64,000 bases of DNA from Paractinoplanes rishiriensis (GTDB lineage Bacteria; Actinomycetota; Actinomycetes; Mycobacteriales; Micromonosporaceae): positions 1-64,000 of the forward strand of contig NZ_BOMV01000040.1 in the NCBI RefSeq assembly GCF_016862375.1, in the 5' to 3' direction. Position numbers and translations under genes: made by a program. Shown in pieces: positions 8,474-15,422 of this stretch. Positions within the stretch are counted from its first letter, which is position 1, and each line of letters starts with the position of its first letter. The notes under the pieces are model-generated. The model worked only from the letters and a program-made list of their open reading frames with translations, searched no databases and was not told the DNA's origin.

Positions 8474-9133
8474 ATGACCGCAGCGTCCGGCGGAGCGCAG
8501 ACCGCTCGGCCCACCCGCCTGCCCCGCTCCGCCCGCCGTAAGCAACTGCTGGCCGCAGCGCAGCAGGTCTTCGTGGCGCACGGCTACCACGCCGCGGCGA
8601 TGGATGACATCGCGGAACGCGCGGGCGTCTCCAAACCGGTGCTCTACCAGCATTTCCCGGGCAAGCTCGAGCTCTACCTCGCGCTGCTCGACACGCACTG
8701 CGACGCGATCATCGAAAAGGTGCGCGACGCCATGCACTCGACCCACGACAACAAGGAGCGGGTCAAGGGCGCGGTCCGGGCCTACTTCGACTTCGTCGAC
8801 CACGAGAGCGAGGCGTTCCGCCTGGTCTTCGAGTCCGACCTGCGCAACGACCCGCAGGTGCGCCAGCGGGTCGAGCGGGTCGAGCAGGGCTGCATCGCGG
8901 CGGTGACCGACACCATCATCTCGGACACCGCGCTCGGCTCCGAGGTCGCCGAGTTGCTCGCCTCCGGTCTGGTCGGGGCGGCCGGCCAGTCGGCGCAGTT
9001 CTGGCTGGCGAACGGCCGCCGCACCCGGAAAGAGGAGGCGGAGGCGCTGGTCACCGCGCTGATCTGGCGGGGCATCGCGAGCTTCCCCCTGCAGGACGGC
9101 ACATCCGGCGGAACAACGGCCGAAATCGGATAA
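8474..9133 (+). CDS. TetR family transcriptional regulator
   Basis: The chosen ATG (MTAASGG) has GGAGG 9 nt upstream and gives 219 residues. An N-terminal helix-turn-helix is clear: RKQLLAAAQQVFVAHGYH, then MDDIAERAGVSKPVLYQHFPGK. The C-terminal half is the usual ligand and dimer domain, with a TetR_C-like EAFRLVFESDLRNDP region. It is divergent from the Pro-rich protein gene, with about 160 bases between starts. DUF3107 and the DEAD-box helicase follow on the same strand. The ligand is unknown. Confidence 0.92.
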   Translation: MTAASGGAQTARPTRLPRSARRKQLLAAAQQVFVAHGYHAAAMDDIAERAGVSKPVLYQHFPGKLELYLALLDTHCDAIIEKVRDAMHSTHDNKERVKGAVRAYFDFVDHESEAFRLVFESDLRNDPQVRQRVERVEQGCIAAVTDTIISDTALGSEVAELLASGLVGAAGQSAQFWLANGRRTRKEEAEALVTALIWRGIASFPLQDGTSGGTTAEIG

Positions 9134-9171
9134 CCTTCAGAGCGGTAACACCCGCACAGAGGGAGGGCCCC

Positions 9172-9396
9172 GTGGAGGTCAAGATCGGCGTGCAGCACAC
9201 GCCGCGTGAGCTGGTGCTGGAGAGCGCACAGACCCCGGCGGAGGTCGAGCAGGCCGTGACCGAGGCGATGGCCAAGGACAGCGTGCTGTCGCTCACGGAT
9301 GAGAAGGGCCGCAAGGTGATCATTCCGATTGCCAAGGTGGCGTACGTGGAGATCGCCGAATCGTCCAACCGGCCGTTCGGTTTCACCACCCGCTGA
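9172..9396 (+). CDS. DUF3107 family protein
   Basis: This 74-residue protein matches the short, highly conserved actinobacterial DUF3107 family in length and pattern: MEVKIGVQHTPRELVLES at the start, and the AYVEIAES...RPFGF ending. The GTG start is preceded by GGGAGGG. The position between a TetR gene and a DEAD-box helicase is common in actinomycetes. It is cytoplasmic and its molecular role is not known. A strong hairpin follows the stop and probably ends the tetR-DUF3107 transcript. Confidence 0.92.
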   Translation: MEVKIGVQHTPRELVLESAQTPAEVEQAVTEAMAKDSVLSLTDEKGRKVIIPIAKVAYVEIAESSNRPFGFTTR

Positions 9397-9415
9397 GGTA
9401 GGCAACCTCGTCGGC

Positions 9416-9441
9416 AGGGCACCCTGACACCGGGGTGCCCT
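9416..9441 (+). terminator. intrinsic-type terminator after DUF3107 gene
   Basis: A perfect 9-bp stem (AGGGCACCC with GGGTGCCCT) closes an 8-base loop 20 bases after the DUF3107 stop. There is no U tract, which is usual for high-GC actinobacterial terminators. The remaining 211 bases before the helicase gene hold no recognisable feature. Confidence 0.6.
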
Positions 9442-9652
9442 CCCGTAACTCTGGTCTGAGGTGCGCGATCTCCCGGTCGGGTAGACTGCGGTGGTTGCCG
9501 TTGACGTCGATTCGATCCTCACTTCTTCGAGGCTCCCGAATCGCCGCGGCGACCCGCGCGTGCGGCCCGCTTTCCAGCGTGTGGCCCGCGCCCTACCCAC
9601 ACCGCGCCCCAAACACGAACGGGCGCACCACGAGAGGCACCCGTAAAACTTC

Positions 9653-11449
9653 ATGACAGACATCGAGAACTCCGAACCCGCTCTGGTACCCGTCGTTAAT
9701 CGCGCTCCCGTCCGCCCGGACAGCCCCACCTTTGCCGAGTTGGGTGTCCGTGCCGAGACCGTCGAGGCGCTGGCGAAGGCCGGCATCAACCAGGCTTTCG
9801 CGATCCAGGAATACGCGCTGCCGATCGCGCTGCGCGGCACCGACCTGATCGGTCAGGCACCCACCGGCACCGGCAAGACCCTCGGCTTCGGCTTGCCCCT
9901 GCTCGAACGGGTCACCTCCCCGGCCGAGGGCGCCGACGGCAAACCGCAGGCGCTCGTCGTGGTGCCGACCCGCGAGCTCGGCCTCCAGGTCGCCCGCGAC
10001 CTCGCGGCCGCCGGCTCCACCCGCGGCGTGCGGGTGCTGCCGATCTACGGCGGGGTCGCGTACGAGCCCCAGGTCGACGCCCTCAAGAAGGGCGTCGAGA
10101 TCCTCGTCGGCACCCCCGGCCGCCTGCTCGACCTGGCCAAGCAGAAGCAGCTCAAGCTCACCTCGATCGGCGCCCTGGTGCTCGACGAGGCCGACCGCAT
10201 GCTCGACCTCGGCTTCCTCGACGACGTGGAAAAGATCCTGGCGATGCTCCCCGAGCAGCGGCAGACCATGCTGTTCTCGGCGACCATGCCCGACCCGATC
10301 GTGGCGCTGTCCCGCCGGTTCCTGAGCCACCCGGTCACCATTCACGCCGGGCACACCGCCGAGAGCGGCCCGTCGCCGCTGACCAAGCAGGTCGTCTACC
10401 GCACCCACCCGCTGAACAAGCTGGAGATGGTGGCCCGCATCCTGCAGGCCCGCGAGCGCGGCCTCACCATGATCTTCTGCCGCACCAAGCGGGCCGCCGA
10501 CCGCCTCGCCGAGGATCTCGACTTCCGCGGCTTCGCGGTCGCGGCCGTGCACGGCGACCTGGGCCAGGGCGCCCGCGAGCGCGCCCTGCGAGCGTTCCGC
10601 AGCGGCAAGATCGACGTCCTGGTGGCCACCGACGTGGCGGCCCGCGGCCTGGACGTCTCGGGCGTCACCCACGTGCTCAACTTCGACTGCCCCGAGGACC
10701 CCGAGACCTACACCCACCGGATCGGCCGCACCGGGCGCGCCGGCGCCACCGGCGTGGCGGTGACCTTCGTCGACTGGGAGGACATGCCCCGCTGGCAGCT
10801 CATCGACAAGTCGATGGGCCTGTCCATGCCGCAGCCCCCGGAGACGTACCACACCAGCGCCGCCCTCTACAGCGACCTGGACATTCCCGCGGACGTGTCC
10901 GGCACCCTGCCGACCGCCGACCGCAACCGCGTCGGCCTGGCCGCCGAGGTCGAGGAAGACCTGGGCGGCGGCCGGCGCCGTCGCGGCGAGACCCCGCGCG
11001 GCCGGGGCACCCGCCGAGGCCGCCCCGGCGGCTCCGACGAACCGGCCGCCGCCGGCGAGGGCACCGAACGCCCCCAGCGCCAGCGTCGCCGCCGGCGGGT
11101 GGACGGCGCGGACACCACCGAGCCGGGGACGCCGGAAGTGGGCGGAACGCCGGACGACGCGCCGTCCCCGGACGCCACCGGCGAGGAGCAGCCGCCCGCC
11201 CGCACCCGCACCCGCCGCCGGGCTCCCGCCACGACGATGCTGTTCACCGACGGCTCGGATGCCGCACCGGCCGGCGCGGTCGCCACGTCCGACCCGATCG
11301 ACGACGACTCCGCGGACGACGGTGAGGGCGGCGACCGCCCGCGTCGCCGTCGCCGCCGTGGCGGCCGCGGCAACCGCGGTTCCGGCTCGTCGTCCGCCGA
11401 CATGTCGGGTGGCTCGGAAGCCGGCGTGGGCACCACCGCCGACGCCTGA
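9653..11449 (+). CDS. DEAD-box ATP-dependent RNA helicase
   Basis: This 598-residue superfamily 2 helicase shows the ordered motifs: a Q-motif near FAIQEYALPIA, Walker A APTGTGKT, TPGRLLDL, LDEADRMLD, SAT, and HRIGRTGRAG. The two RecA-like domains end near residue 400. About 190 residues of basic, low-complexity tail follow (RGRGTRRGRPGG, RRRRRGGRGNRGSG), typical of bacterial RNA helicases that bind rRNA or mRNA non-specifically. A role in ribosome assembly or mRNA turnover is inferred from the family. The 256-base upstream gap is long for this region and could carry a 5' untranslated leader. Confidence 0.95.
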   Translation: MTDIENSEPALVPVVNRAPVRPDSPTFAELGVRAETVEALAKAGINQAFAIQEYALPIALRGTDLIGQAPTGTGKTLGFGLPLLERVTSPAEGADGKPQALVVVPTRELGLQVARDLAAAGSTRGVRVLPIYGGVAYEPQVDALKKGVEILVGTPGRLLDLAKQKQLKLTSIGALVLDEADRMLDLGFLDDVEKILAMLPEQRQTMLFSATMPDPIVALSRRFLSHPVTIHAGHTAESGPSPLTKQVVYRTHPLNKLEMVARILQARERGLTMIFCRTKRAADRLAEDLDFRGFAVAAVHGDLGQGARERALRAFRSGKIDVLVATDVAARGLDVSGVTHVLNFDCPEDPETYTHRIGRTGRAGATGVAVTFVDWEDMPRWQLIDKSMGLSMPQPPETYHTSAALYSDLDIPADVSGTLPTADRNRVGLAAEVEEDLGGGRRRRGETPRGRGTRRGRPGGSDEPAAAGEGTERPQRQRRRRRVDGADTTEPGTPEVGGTPDDAPSPDATGEEQPPARTRTRRRAPATTMLFTDGSDAAPAGAVATSDPIDDDSADDGEGGDRPRRRRRRGGRGNRGSGSSSADMSGGSEAGVGTTADA

Positions 11450-11461
11450 CCACCCCGTCGC

Positions 11462-11484
11462 GAGGCCCGGCCCGGCCGGGCCTC
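11462..11484. terminator. bidirectional terminator between helicase and DUF2470 genes
   Basis: A perfect 10-bp stem (GAGGCCCGGC with GCCGGGCCTC) closes a 3-base loop. It lies between two convergent genes, so it can serve both strands. Confidence 0.65.
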
Positions 11485-11512
11485 CGCGTCAGTAGCTGCC
11501 TCAGTGGCTGGA

Positions 11513-11815
11513 TCAGTGGGTGGGTTCCTCGCCCAGGGCGGCGCAGGCCTCCCGGTACATGCGGCTGGCCTCGGACCGGACCTCGCGGCGTTCGGTGAGG
11601 CGGTGGGTGAACGGGATGCGGATCGGAACCTCGATGTCGTCGACCACCGCGGTGAACTCCATCGCGTCCTGATCCATGCCGGACATCGTGGCGGCCGTCG
11701 CGGTGGCCGCGCCGCCCAGTGCGCGCACGATCAGCAGATTGTCTTCGGCGTGGTCGTCGTTCATGTGCCGGGCGATCTGGGCGACCACCTCGGGCGGGAA
11801 CGGGTCGTCGGTCAT
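11513..11815 (-). CDS. DUF2470 domain protein, putative heme-linked
   Basis: This 100-residue protein is a stand-alone DUF2470 domain (FPPEVVAQIARHMNDDHAEDNLLI). The domain otherwise forms the C-terminal part of HugZ-like heme-utilisation proteins and binds or contacts heme there. The HMNDDH segment is the conserved core. GGAGG lies 6 nt before the ATG. It lies 14 bases downstream of heme oxygenase on the same strand, so a role in heme or biliverdin handling is a reasonable inference. Confidence 0.88.
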   Translation of the reverse strand: MTDDPFPPEVVAQIARHMNDDHAEDNLLIVRALGGAATATAATMSGMDQDAMEFTAVVDDIEVPIRIPFTHRLTERREVRSEASRMYREACAALGEEPTH

Positions 11816-11829
11816 GGGGCGCCTCCGGA

Positions 11830-12495
11830 TCAGAGCGATACGAGCCAGCGCCGGCCCAGGTCGTCCAGGACGGCGATGTTGAGGTGGTACGCCTTGGTCA
11901 CCTCGGCGAGAAACTGGTCTTGTTCGAAGCGTGACCAGGGCAGCGTGTCCAGTAACCGGCGGTAGTAGGTCTTGAACGCGTCCGGGTCCAGTTCGGTGAA
12001 GACGAAGAAGCGGTGGCCGTCGTCGCTGAGGCCGTAGGCGCGGGCGACGGCGCGGCCCAGGTACTGCCCGCCGGAGAGATCACCCAGGTAGCGGGTGTAG
12101 TGGTGGGCGATGAAGCCGATCGGGCCGGCGTTGGCGGTGTCGCGCAGGCGGGTGCAGTACGTGGTGGTGGCGGGCAGCGCGGCGATCCGGCTGCCCCAGC
12201 GTGGGCCGTGCAGGAAGCGCAGGTCGGCCTCGAGCGCCGGCAGCCGGGCGAGCTCGGGAAAGACGAACGCACGGGCCACCGGATCGTGCACCATCGTGGC
12301 CGCGGCCAGTTCCAGCGACTCGTAGAGGAACCAGTGCTGCGCCGCGAGGTCGGCGTACGCCTCCCAGGGCAGCCGGCCCGCGGCGAGCGCGTCGAGGAAG
12401 CCGTTGGCCTGCGCCGCGTCGTGCACGGCGCTGGTGTCCCGGCGCAGCCGGAGGGAGAGCCGGTCGGCCCCCGGCGGGTCGGCCTTCAACGACAT
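11830..12495 (-). CDS. biliverdin-producing heme oxygenase
   Basis: This 221-residue protein matches the family length. It has the proximal heme ligand His25 in DTSAVHDAAQA and the distal-helix signature GDLSGGQYLGR. The reaction opens heme to biliverdin, iron and CO, using reductant from a ferredoxin or flavoprotein. The ATG (MSLKADPP) is chosen over upstream in-frame codons because GAGGTG lies 8 nt before it and homology begins there. It is probably co-transcribed with the DUF2470 gene. Two reductase genes near 53.7-55.7 kb are possible but unproven electron donors. Confidence 0.93.
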   Translation of the reverse strand: MSLKADPPGADRLSLRLRRDTSAVHDAAQANGFLDALAAGRLPWEAYADLAAQHWFLYESLELAAATMVHDPVARAFVFPELARLPALEADLRFLHGPRWGSRIAALPATTTYCTRLRDTANAGPIGFIAHHYTRYLGDLSGGQYLGRAVARAYGLSDDGHRFFVFTELDPDAFKTYYRRLLDTLPWSRFEQDQFLAEVTKAYHLNIAVLDDLGRRWLVSL

Positions 12496-12574
12496 CAGCG
12501 CTGCACCTCGCTCTCGGGCGCACAGGCTATCGATTGATCGACTTGGCGCTGCGCAACTGCGCGGCGAGCCCCGG

Positions 12575-12580
12575 CAGAAT
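12575..12580 (+). promoter_or_regulatory. -10 hexamer CAGAAT, leaderless start of methyltransferase gene
   Basis: CAGAAT ends 6 nt before the ATG at 12587, and no ribosome-binding site is present. This fits a leaderless transcript. Confidence 0.45.
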
Positions 12581-12586
12581 GGTCCC

Positions 12587-13726
12587 ATGCCACAACCGCT
12601 CGCAGATGCGCTTGCCCAGGTCCGGGAGCTCCTGCTCGGCCCGGGACTGACCCGCGCCGTGGCGGCCGGACGCCGCCGCGGACAGACACCGTCGGTGACA
12701 AGGGCCGAGGTACGCCCGGTAACGCTCCGGGCGGGCACGAAGCTACAGATCGTCACAGATGACGGGTCTCGTCCGTTCACCCGGAACGTGGCGCCGGGCG
12801 ACGAGGCGGCCGCGGCGGTCGACGATTTGCTGTCCGAACCGTTCGGCAACTGGCATGTGGAGACCACCACGGCGACGGTCCAGGTGCGGATCACCAAGAA
12901 GGGTGACGCCCAGGTGCACCGGGCGGCCGCGGTGGTGGCGGCGCCGCAGCAGCGCGATCACGACCGGGCGAAGCAGTGGCTGCTGGATCCGGGTGACCCG
13001 CTGTTCCAGGTGATCGGCGGCACGGCGGCGAAACGGCGCCAGGTCGACGCGTTCCTGCGCGCGCTGGCGGCCACCCTGCCCGACGAGCTGCCGACGCCAC
13101 TGCGCGTCGTCGACCTGGGCTGCGGGAACGCGTATCTGACCTTCGCGGCCTATCGCTATCTGACCGCGCGGGGTGCGCAGGTCCGGGTGGTGGGTGTCGA
13201 CGTCCGTGAAGATCAGCGGGTACGCAACAGCGCCGTGGCCGCCGATCTGGGCTGCGGCTCGGATGTCAGCTTCGTGGCCGGCACCATCGAGGAGGCCGAG
13301 GTGCCGTTCGCCCCCGACCTGGTGCTGGCCCTGCACGCCTGCGACACGGCCACCGACCAGGCGCTGGCCCGCGCGGTCCGCTGGTCGGCTCAGTGGGTGC
13401 TGGCGGCGCCGTGCTGCCACCACGACATCGCGGCTCAGCTCAAGGGCCGGCCCGCGCCCGAGCCCTACACCGAGCTGACCCGGCACGCGATCATGCGGGA
13501 ACGCTTCGCCGACGTGCTGACCGACTCGCTGCGGGCGGCCCTGCTGCGCCTGCACGGCTACCGCGTCGAGGTCGTCGAGTTCATCGACTCGGCGCACACG
13601 CCGCGGAACCTGCTGCTGCGCGCACGCCGGAGCGGCGGCAGCAGCACGCCCGCCGTGCGAGCCGAGTACGAGGCGTTGACCAGCCAGTGGTCGGTGACGC
13701 CGGCGTTGGAGAAGCTACTCGGCTAG
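12587..13726 (+). CDS. class I SAM-dependent methyltransferase (methyltransferase domain 32-like)
   Basis: The 379-residue product has a SAM-binding motif I VVDLGCGNAYLTFAAYRYL at about residues 170-190, an acidic motif II (VVGVDVRED), and APCCHHDI later. The Cys-Cys-His motif is typical of the PF13679 family that includes METTL25 and the GSTCD C-terminus. The first 150 residues are an extra domain of unknown role. The substrate is unknown; RNA has been suggested for relatives. The start is set by a -10 hexamer 6 nt upstream. It is divergent from heme oxygenase and its 3' end overlaps the next, convergent gene by 12 bases. Confidence 0.87.
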   Translation: MPQPLADALAQVRELLLGPGLTRAVAAGRRRGQTPSVTRAEVRPVTLRAGTKLQIVTDDGSRPFTRNVAPGDEAAAAVDDLLSEPFGNWHVETTTATVQVRITKKGDAQVHRAAAVVAAPQQRDHDRAKQWLLDPGDPLFQVIGGTAAKRRQVDAFLRALAATLPDELPTPLRVVDLGCGNAYLTFAAYRYLTARGAQVRVVGVDVREDQRVRNSAVAADLGCGSDVSFVAGTIEEAEVPFAPDLVLALHACDTATDQALARAVRWSAQWVLAAPCCHHDIAAQLKGRPAPEPYTELTRHAIMRERFADVLTDSLRAALLRLHGYRVEVVEFIDSAHTPRNLLLRARRSGGSSTPAVRAEYEALTSQWSVTPALEKLLG

Positions 13727-14800
13727 TGCCGTCCAGGTCGCGGTGTGCACCTTGCCGCCCACCTGGAAGTCGAAGAACATCCGGTAGGTGCCGGTGCTGG
13801 GCAGCGCGATCCAGAACTTCGGCTTGCCGTCGGCGAGTTGCTCCTCCGGGTGGACGTGCACGTAGGCGAGGTCACCCTGCCGCAGCACCACCAGGTGCCC
13901 GTACGCGCCCAGGTAGGGCTCCAGCGCGGCGGCCTTTCCGTCCGGACCGTTGACCGAGATCAGCAGCGGCTGGCTGGACGAGGTGGTCGGGGTGCCCTCG
14001 TAGGAGACCGTGAAGCCGTCGGCGGTCGTCTGCCGGCCGGGCGCGGGCAGCGCGGCGGGCGCGTAGTTGCCGGCCACCGTGAGATCACCGCCCAGCGTCA
14101 AGGCGCTCTGCTTGCCGCCCACCACCGCGGTGAAGTCGGCGATCATGCGGTAGATCCCCGGCGCCGCGAGGGTGAGGTCGATCCCCCACGTTCCGTCCGG
14201 CGCCATGGCCGGGTGCAGGTGCTGGAACCCGGTCAGGTCGCGCCGGACCACGATCAGGTGCATCGGCTTGTCATGCACCACCGCGTACGTGGTGACGGAC
14301 GCCCCGCCCGCACCGGTGACCCGGTACTCGAGACGATTCGGCTGCCCCGCCACGAAGTCGGTCGACGACGGCACCAGCGTCAGCCCGCCCGAACTCAGCG
14401 AAAGCCCACCCACCGCAACACCGCCGGCGGCCGGCGTGTCGCTGGCGGCCGGCTCGCCGTGCGTGTGCGGCTGGTTCTCGTCCATCACCATGCCCGGCAT
14501 GGAGTCACCGGTGTGCGCCGGCTGCGGCGGCGCCGAGGCCGTGCCACCGGCGTTCAACCGGCCCAGCCCGTAACCCGCGAACAGCACGACGATGAGCACC
14601 GCACCGAACGCCGCGAGCCGAAAACCGGCCCGATCCCCCTGGCCACCCGCCACCCCGAGGGCCGGCGGTCGCTGTTCCTGCGGCTCCTGCGGCGCGACCG
14701 CCGCACCAGTACCGTCACTCATCTCCGCACCGCTCGGCTCGATCTCGCCCGGCTCTCGGACAATCAGTCGTTCCCGTCCCCGCCGCGGTTCCCGCACCAC
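13715..14800 (-). CDS. membrane-anchored copper-operon secreted protein
   Basis: The 361-residue protein has one membrane helix (FRLAAFGAVLIVVLFAGYGLG) and a large extracytoplasmic part. Past the helix is a Met/His-rich segment (HTGDSMPGMVMDENQPHTHGE), a likely Cu(I)/Cu(II) site. Two domains follow with His-rich turns (DLTGFQHLHPAM and DLAYVHVHPEE). It is the third gene of a csoR-copZ operon, so extracytoplasmic copper binding or buffering is likely. The start is uncertain: GTG as given, or an ATG at 14722 (MSDGTGAA) where the protein looks more natural. Confidence 0.72.
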   Translation of the reverse strand: MVREPRRGRERLIVREPGEIEPSGAEMSDGTGAAVAPQEPQEQRPPALGVAGGQGDRAGFRLAAFGAVLIVVLFAGYGLGRLNAGGTASAPPQPAHTGDSMPGMVMDENQPHTHGEPAASDTPAAGGVAVGGLSLSSGGLTLVPSSTDFVAGQPNRLEYRVTGAGGASVTTYAVVHDKPMHLIVVRRDLTGFQHLHPAMAPDGTWGIDLTLAAPGIYRMIADFTAVVGGKQSALTLGGDLTVAGNYAPAALPAPGRQTTADGFTVSYEGTPTTSSSQPLLISVNGPDGKAAALEPYLGAYGHLVVLRQGDLAYVHVHPEEQLADGKPKFWIALPSTGTYRMFFDFQVGGKVHTATWTALAE

Positions 14801-14818
14801 GGGCCGTCGGTCCCTTCG

Positions 14819-15031
14819 TCAGGCGGTGGCCAGTTCGTAGCCCGCCTCGTCGACCGCCGCGCGCACGTCGTCGGCCGCGAGGGGAGCCTCGCTGGTCACG
14901 GTGACGGCGCCGGATGCGAGGTCGACCTGCACGGCCGCCACGCCCGGCAGGGCGGACAGCTCGCCGGTCACCGCCTGGACGCAGTGCGAGCAGGTCATGC
15001 CAGTCACGGTGTAGGTGTTGGTCACAGCCAT
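14819..15031 (-). CDS. copZ: copper chaperone CopZ (HMA domain)
   Basis: This 70-residue single heavy-metal-associated domain has the metal-binding loop GMTCSHC (Cys14 and Cys17). It shows the ferredoxin-like pattern ending in AVDEAGYELA. Family members carry Cu(I) in the cytoplasm to P-type ATPases or to CsoR. It lies between csoR and the membrane-anchored copper protein. No CopA ATPase gene is present in the window, so the delivery partner is elsewhere. Confidence 0.94.
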   Translation of the reverse strand: MAVTNTYTVTGMTCSHCVQAVTGELSALPGVAAVQVDLASGAVTVTSEAPLAADDVRAAVDEAGYELATA

Positions 15032-15058
15032 GGCAGTGCCTTTCGGAAGCGGCGGCAG

Positions 15059-15364
15059 TCAGGAACGGACGAGCCGGGCGATCGCATCGGACGCCTCTTT
15101 GACCTTGGCGCTCGGGTCGCCGGCCCGGGCCGCGTCGACGACGCAGTGGGCCAGGTGATCCTCGAGCAGCCCGACCGCCACGGCGTGGAGCGCGCTCTTG
15201 GCCGCGGAGATCTGAGTCAGGACGTCGATGCAGTACGTGTCCTCGTCGACCATCCGCTGCAGCCCGCGGATCTGCCCCTCGATGCGACGCAGCCGCCCGA
15301 GCAGCGCTGCCTTGTCACCCGAGTAGCCGTGCGGACCGTGTTCCGGAGTCGTGTCGTCGGACAT
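15059..15364 (-). CDS. csoR: copper-sensing repressor CsoR
   Basis: The ATG reading MSDDTTPEHG gives 101 residues. The Cu(I) ligand set Cys45, His70 and Cys74 has the same spacing as in characterised CsoR (25 and then 4 residues). The family tetramer represses copper-efflux genes and releases DNA when Cu(I) binds. A -10 hexamer lies 6 nt upstream, and a GC tract flanked by ATAC/GTAT overlaps it, as expected for autoregulation of csoR-copZ. The frame stays open 18 codons upstream, but those codons would place the operator inside the gene. Confidence 0.94.
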   Translation of the reverse strand: MSDDTTPEHGPHGYSGDKAALLGRLRRIEGQIRGLQRMVDEDTYCIDVLTQISAAKSALHAVAVGLLEDHLAHCVVDAARAGDPSAKVKEASDAIARLVRS

Positions 15365-15370
15365 GCGGCC

Positions 15371-15376
15371 AGCATA
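15371..15376 (-). promoter_or_regulatory. -10 hexamer TATGCT, leaderless csoR start
   Basis: TATGCT ends 6 nt before the csoR ATG, so transcription should begin at the start codon. Confidence 0.55.
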
Positions 15377-15390
15377 CCCCCTCCCCGTAT
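15374..15390. promoter_or_regulatory. putative CsoR operator
   Basis: ATACCCCCTCCCCGTAT is a G/C tract flanked by inverted ATAC/GTAT ends. CsoR/RcnR-family operators have this build. It overlaps the -10 element of csoR. Confidence 0.55.
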
Positions 15391-15422
15391 CTGGTGACGC
15401 CCGGGAGGCGAAGCTCACGCCC

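Noticed and set aside
8317..8514. 66-residue N-terminal extension of the repeat protein
   Set aside because: GAGGAG lies 7 nt before the GTG at 8316, and the extension would overlap the TetR promoter region with low-quality sequence.
5914..9396. Mobile element because of repeats and a TetR gene
   Set aside because: No integrase, transposase, terminal repeats or att-like duplication; gene order looks like core actinobacterial DNA.
9442..9652. tRNA-like TTCGATCC segment before the helicase gene
   Set aside because: No cloverleaf can be drawn around it; no acceptor stem or anticodon arm.
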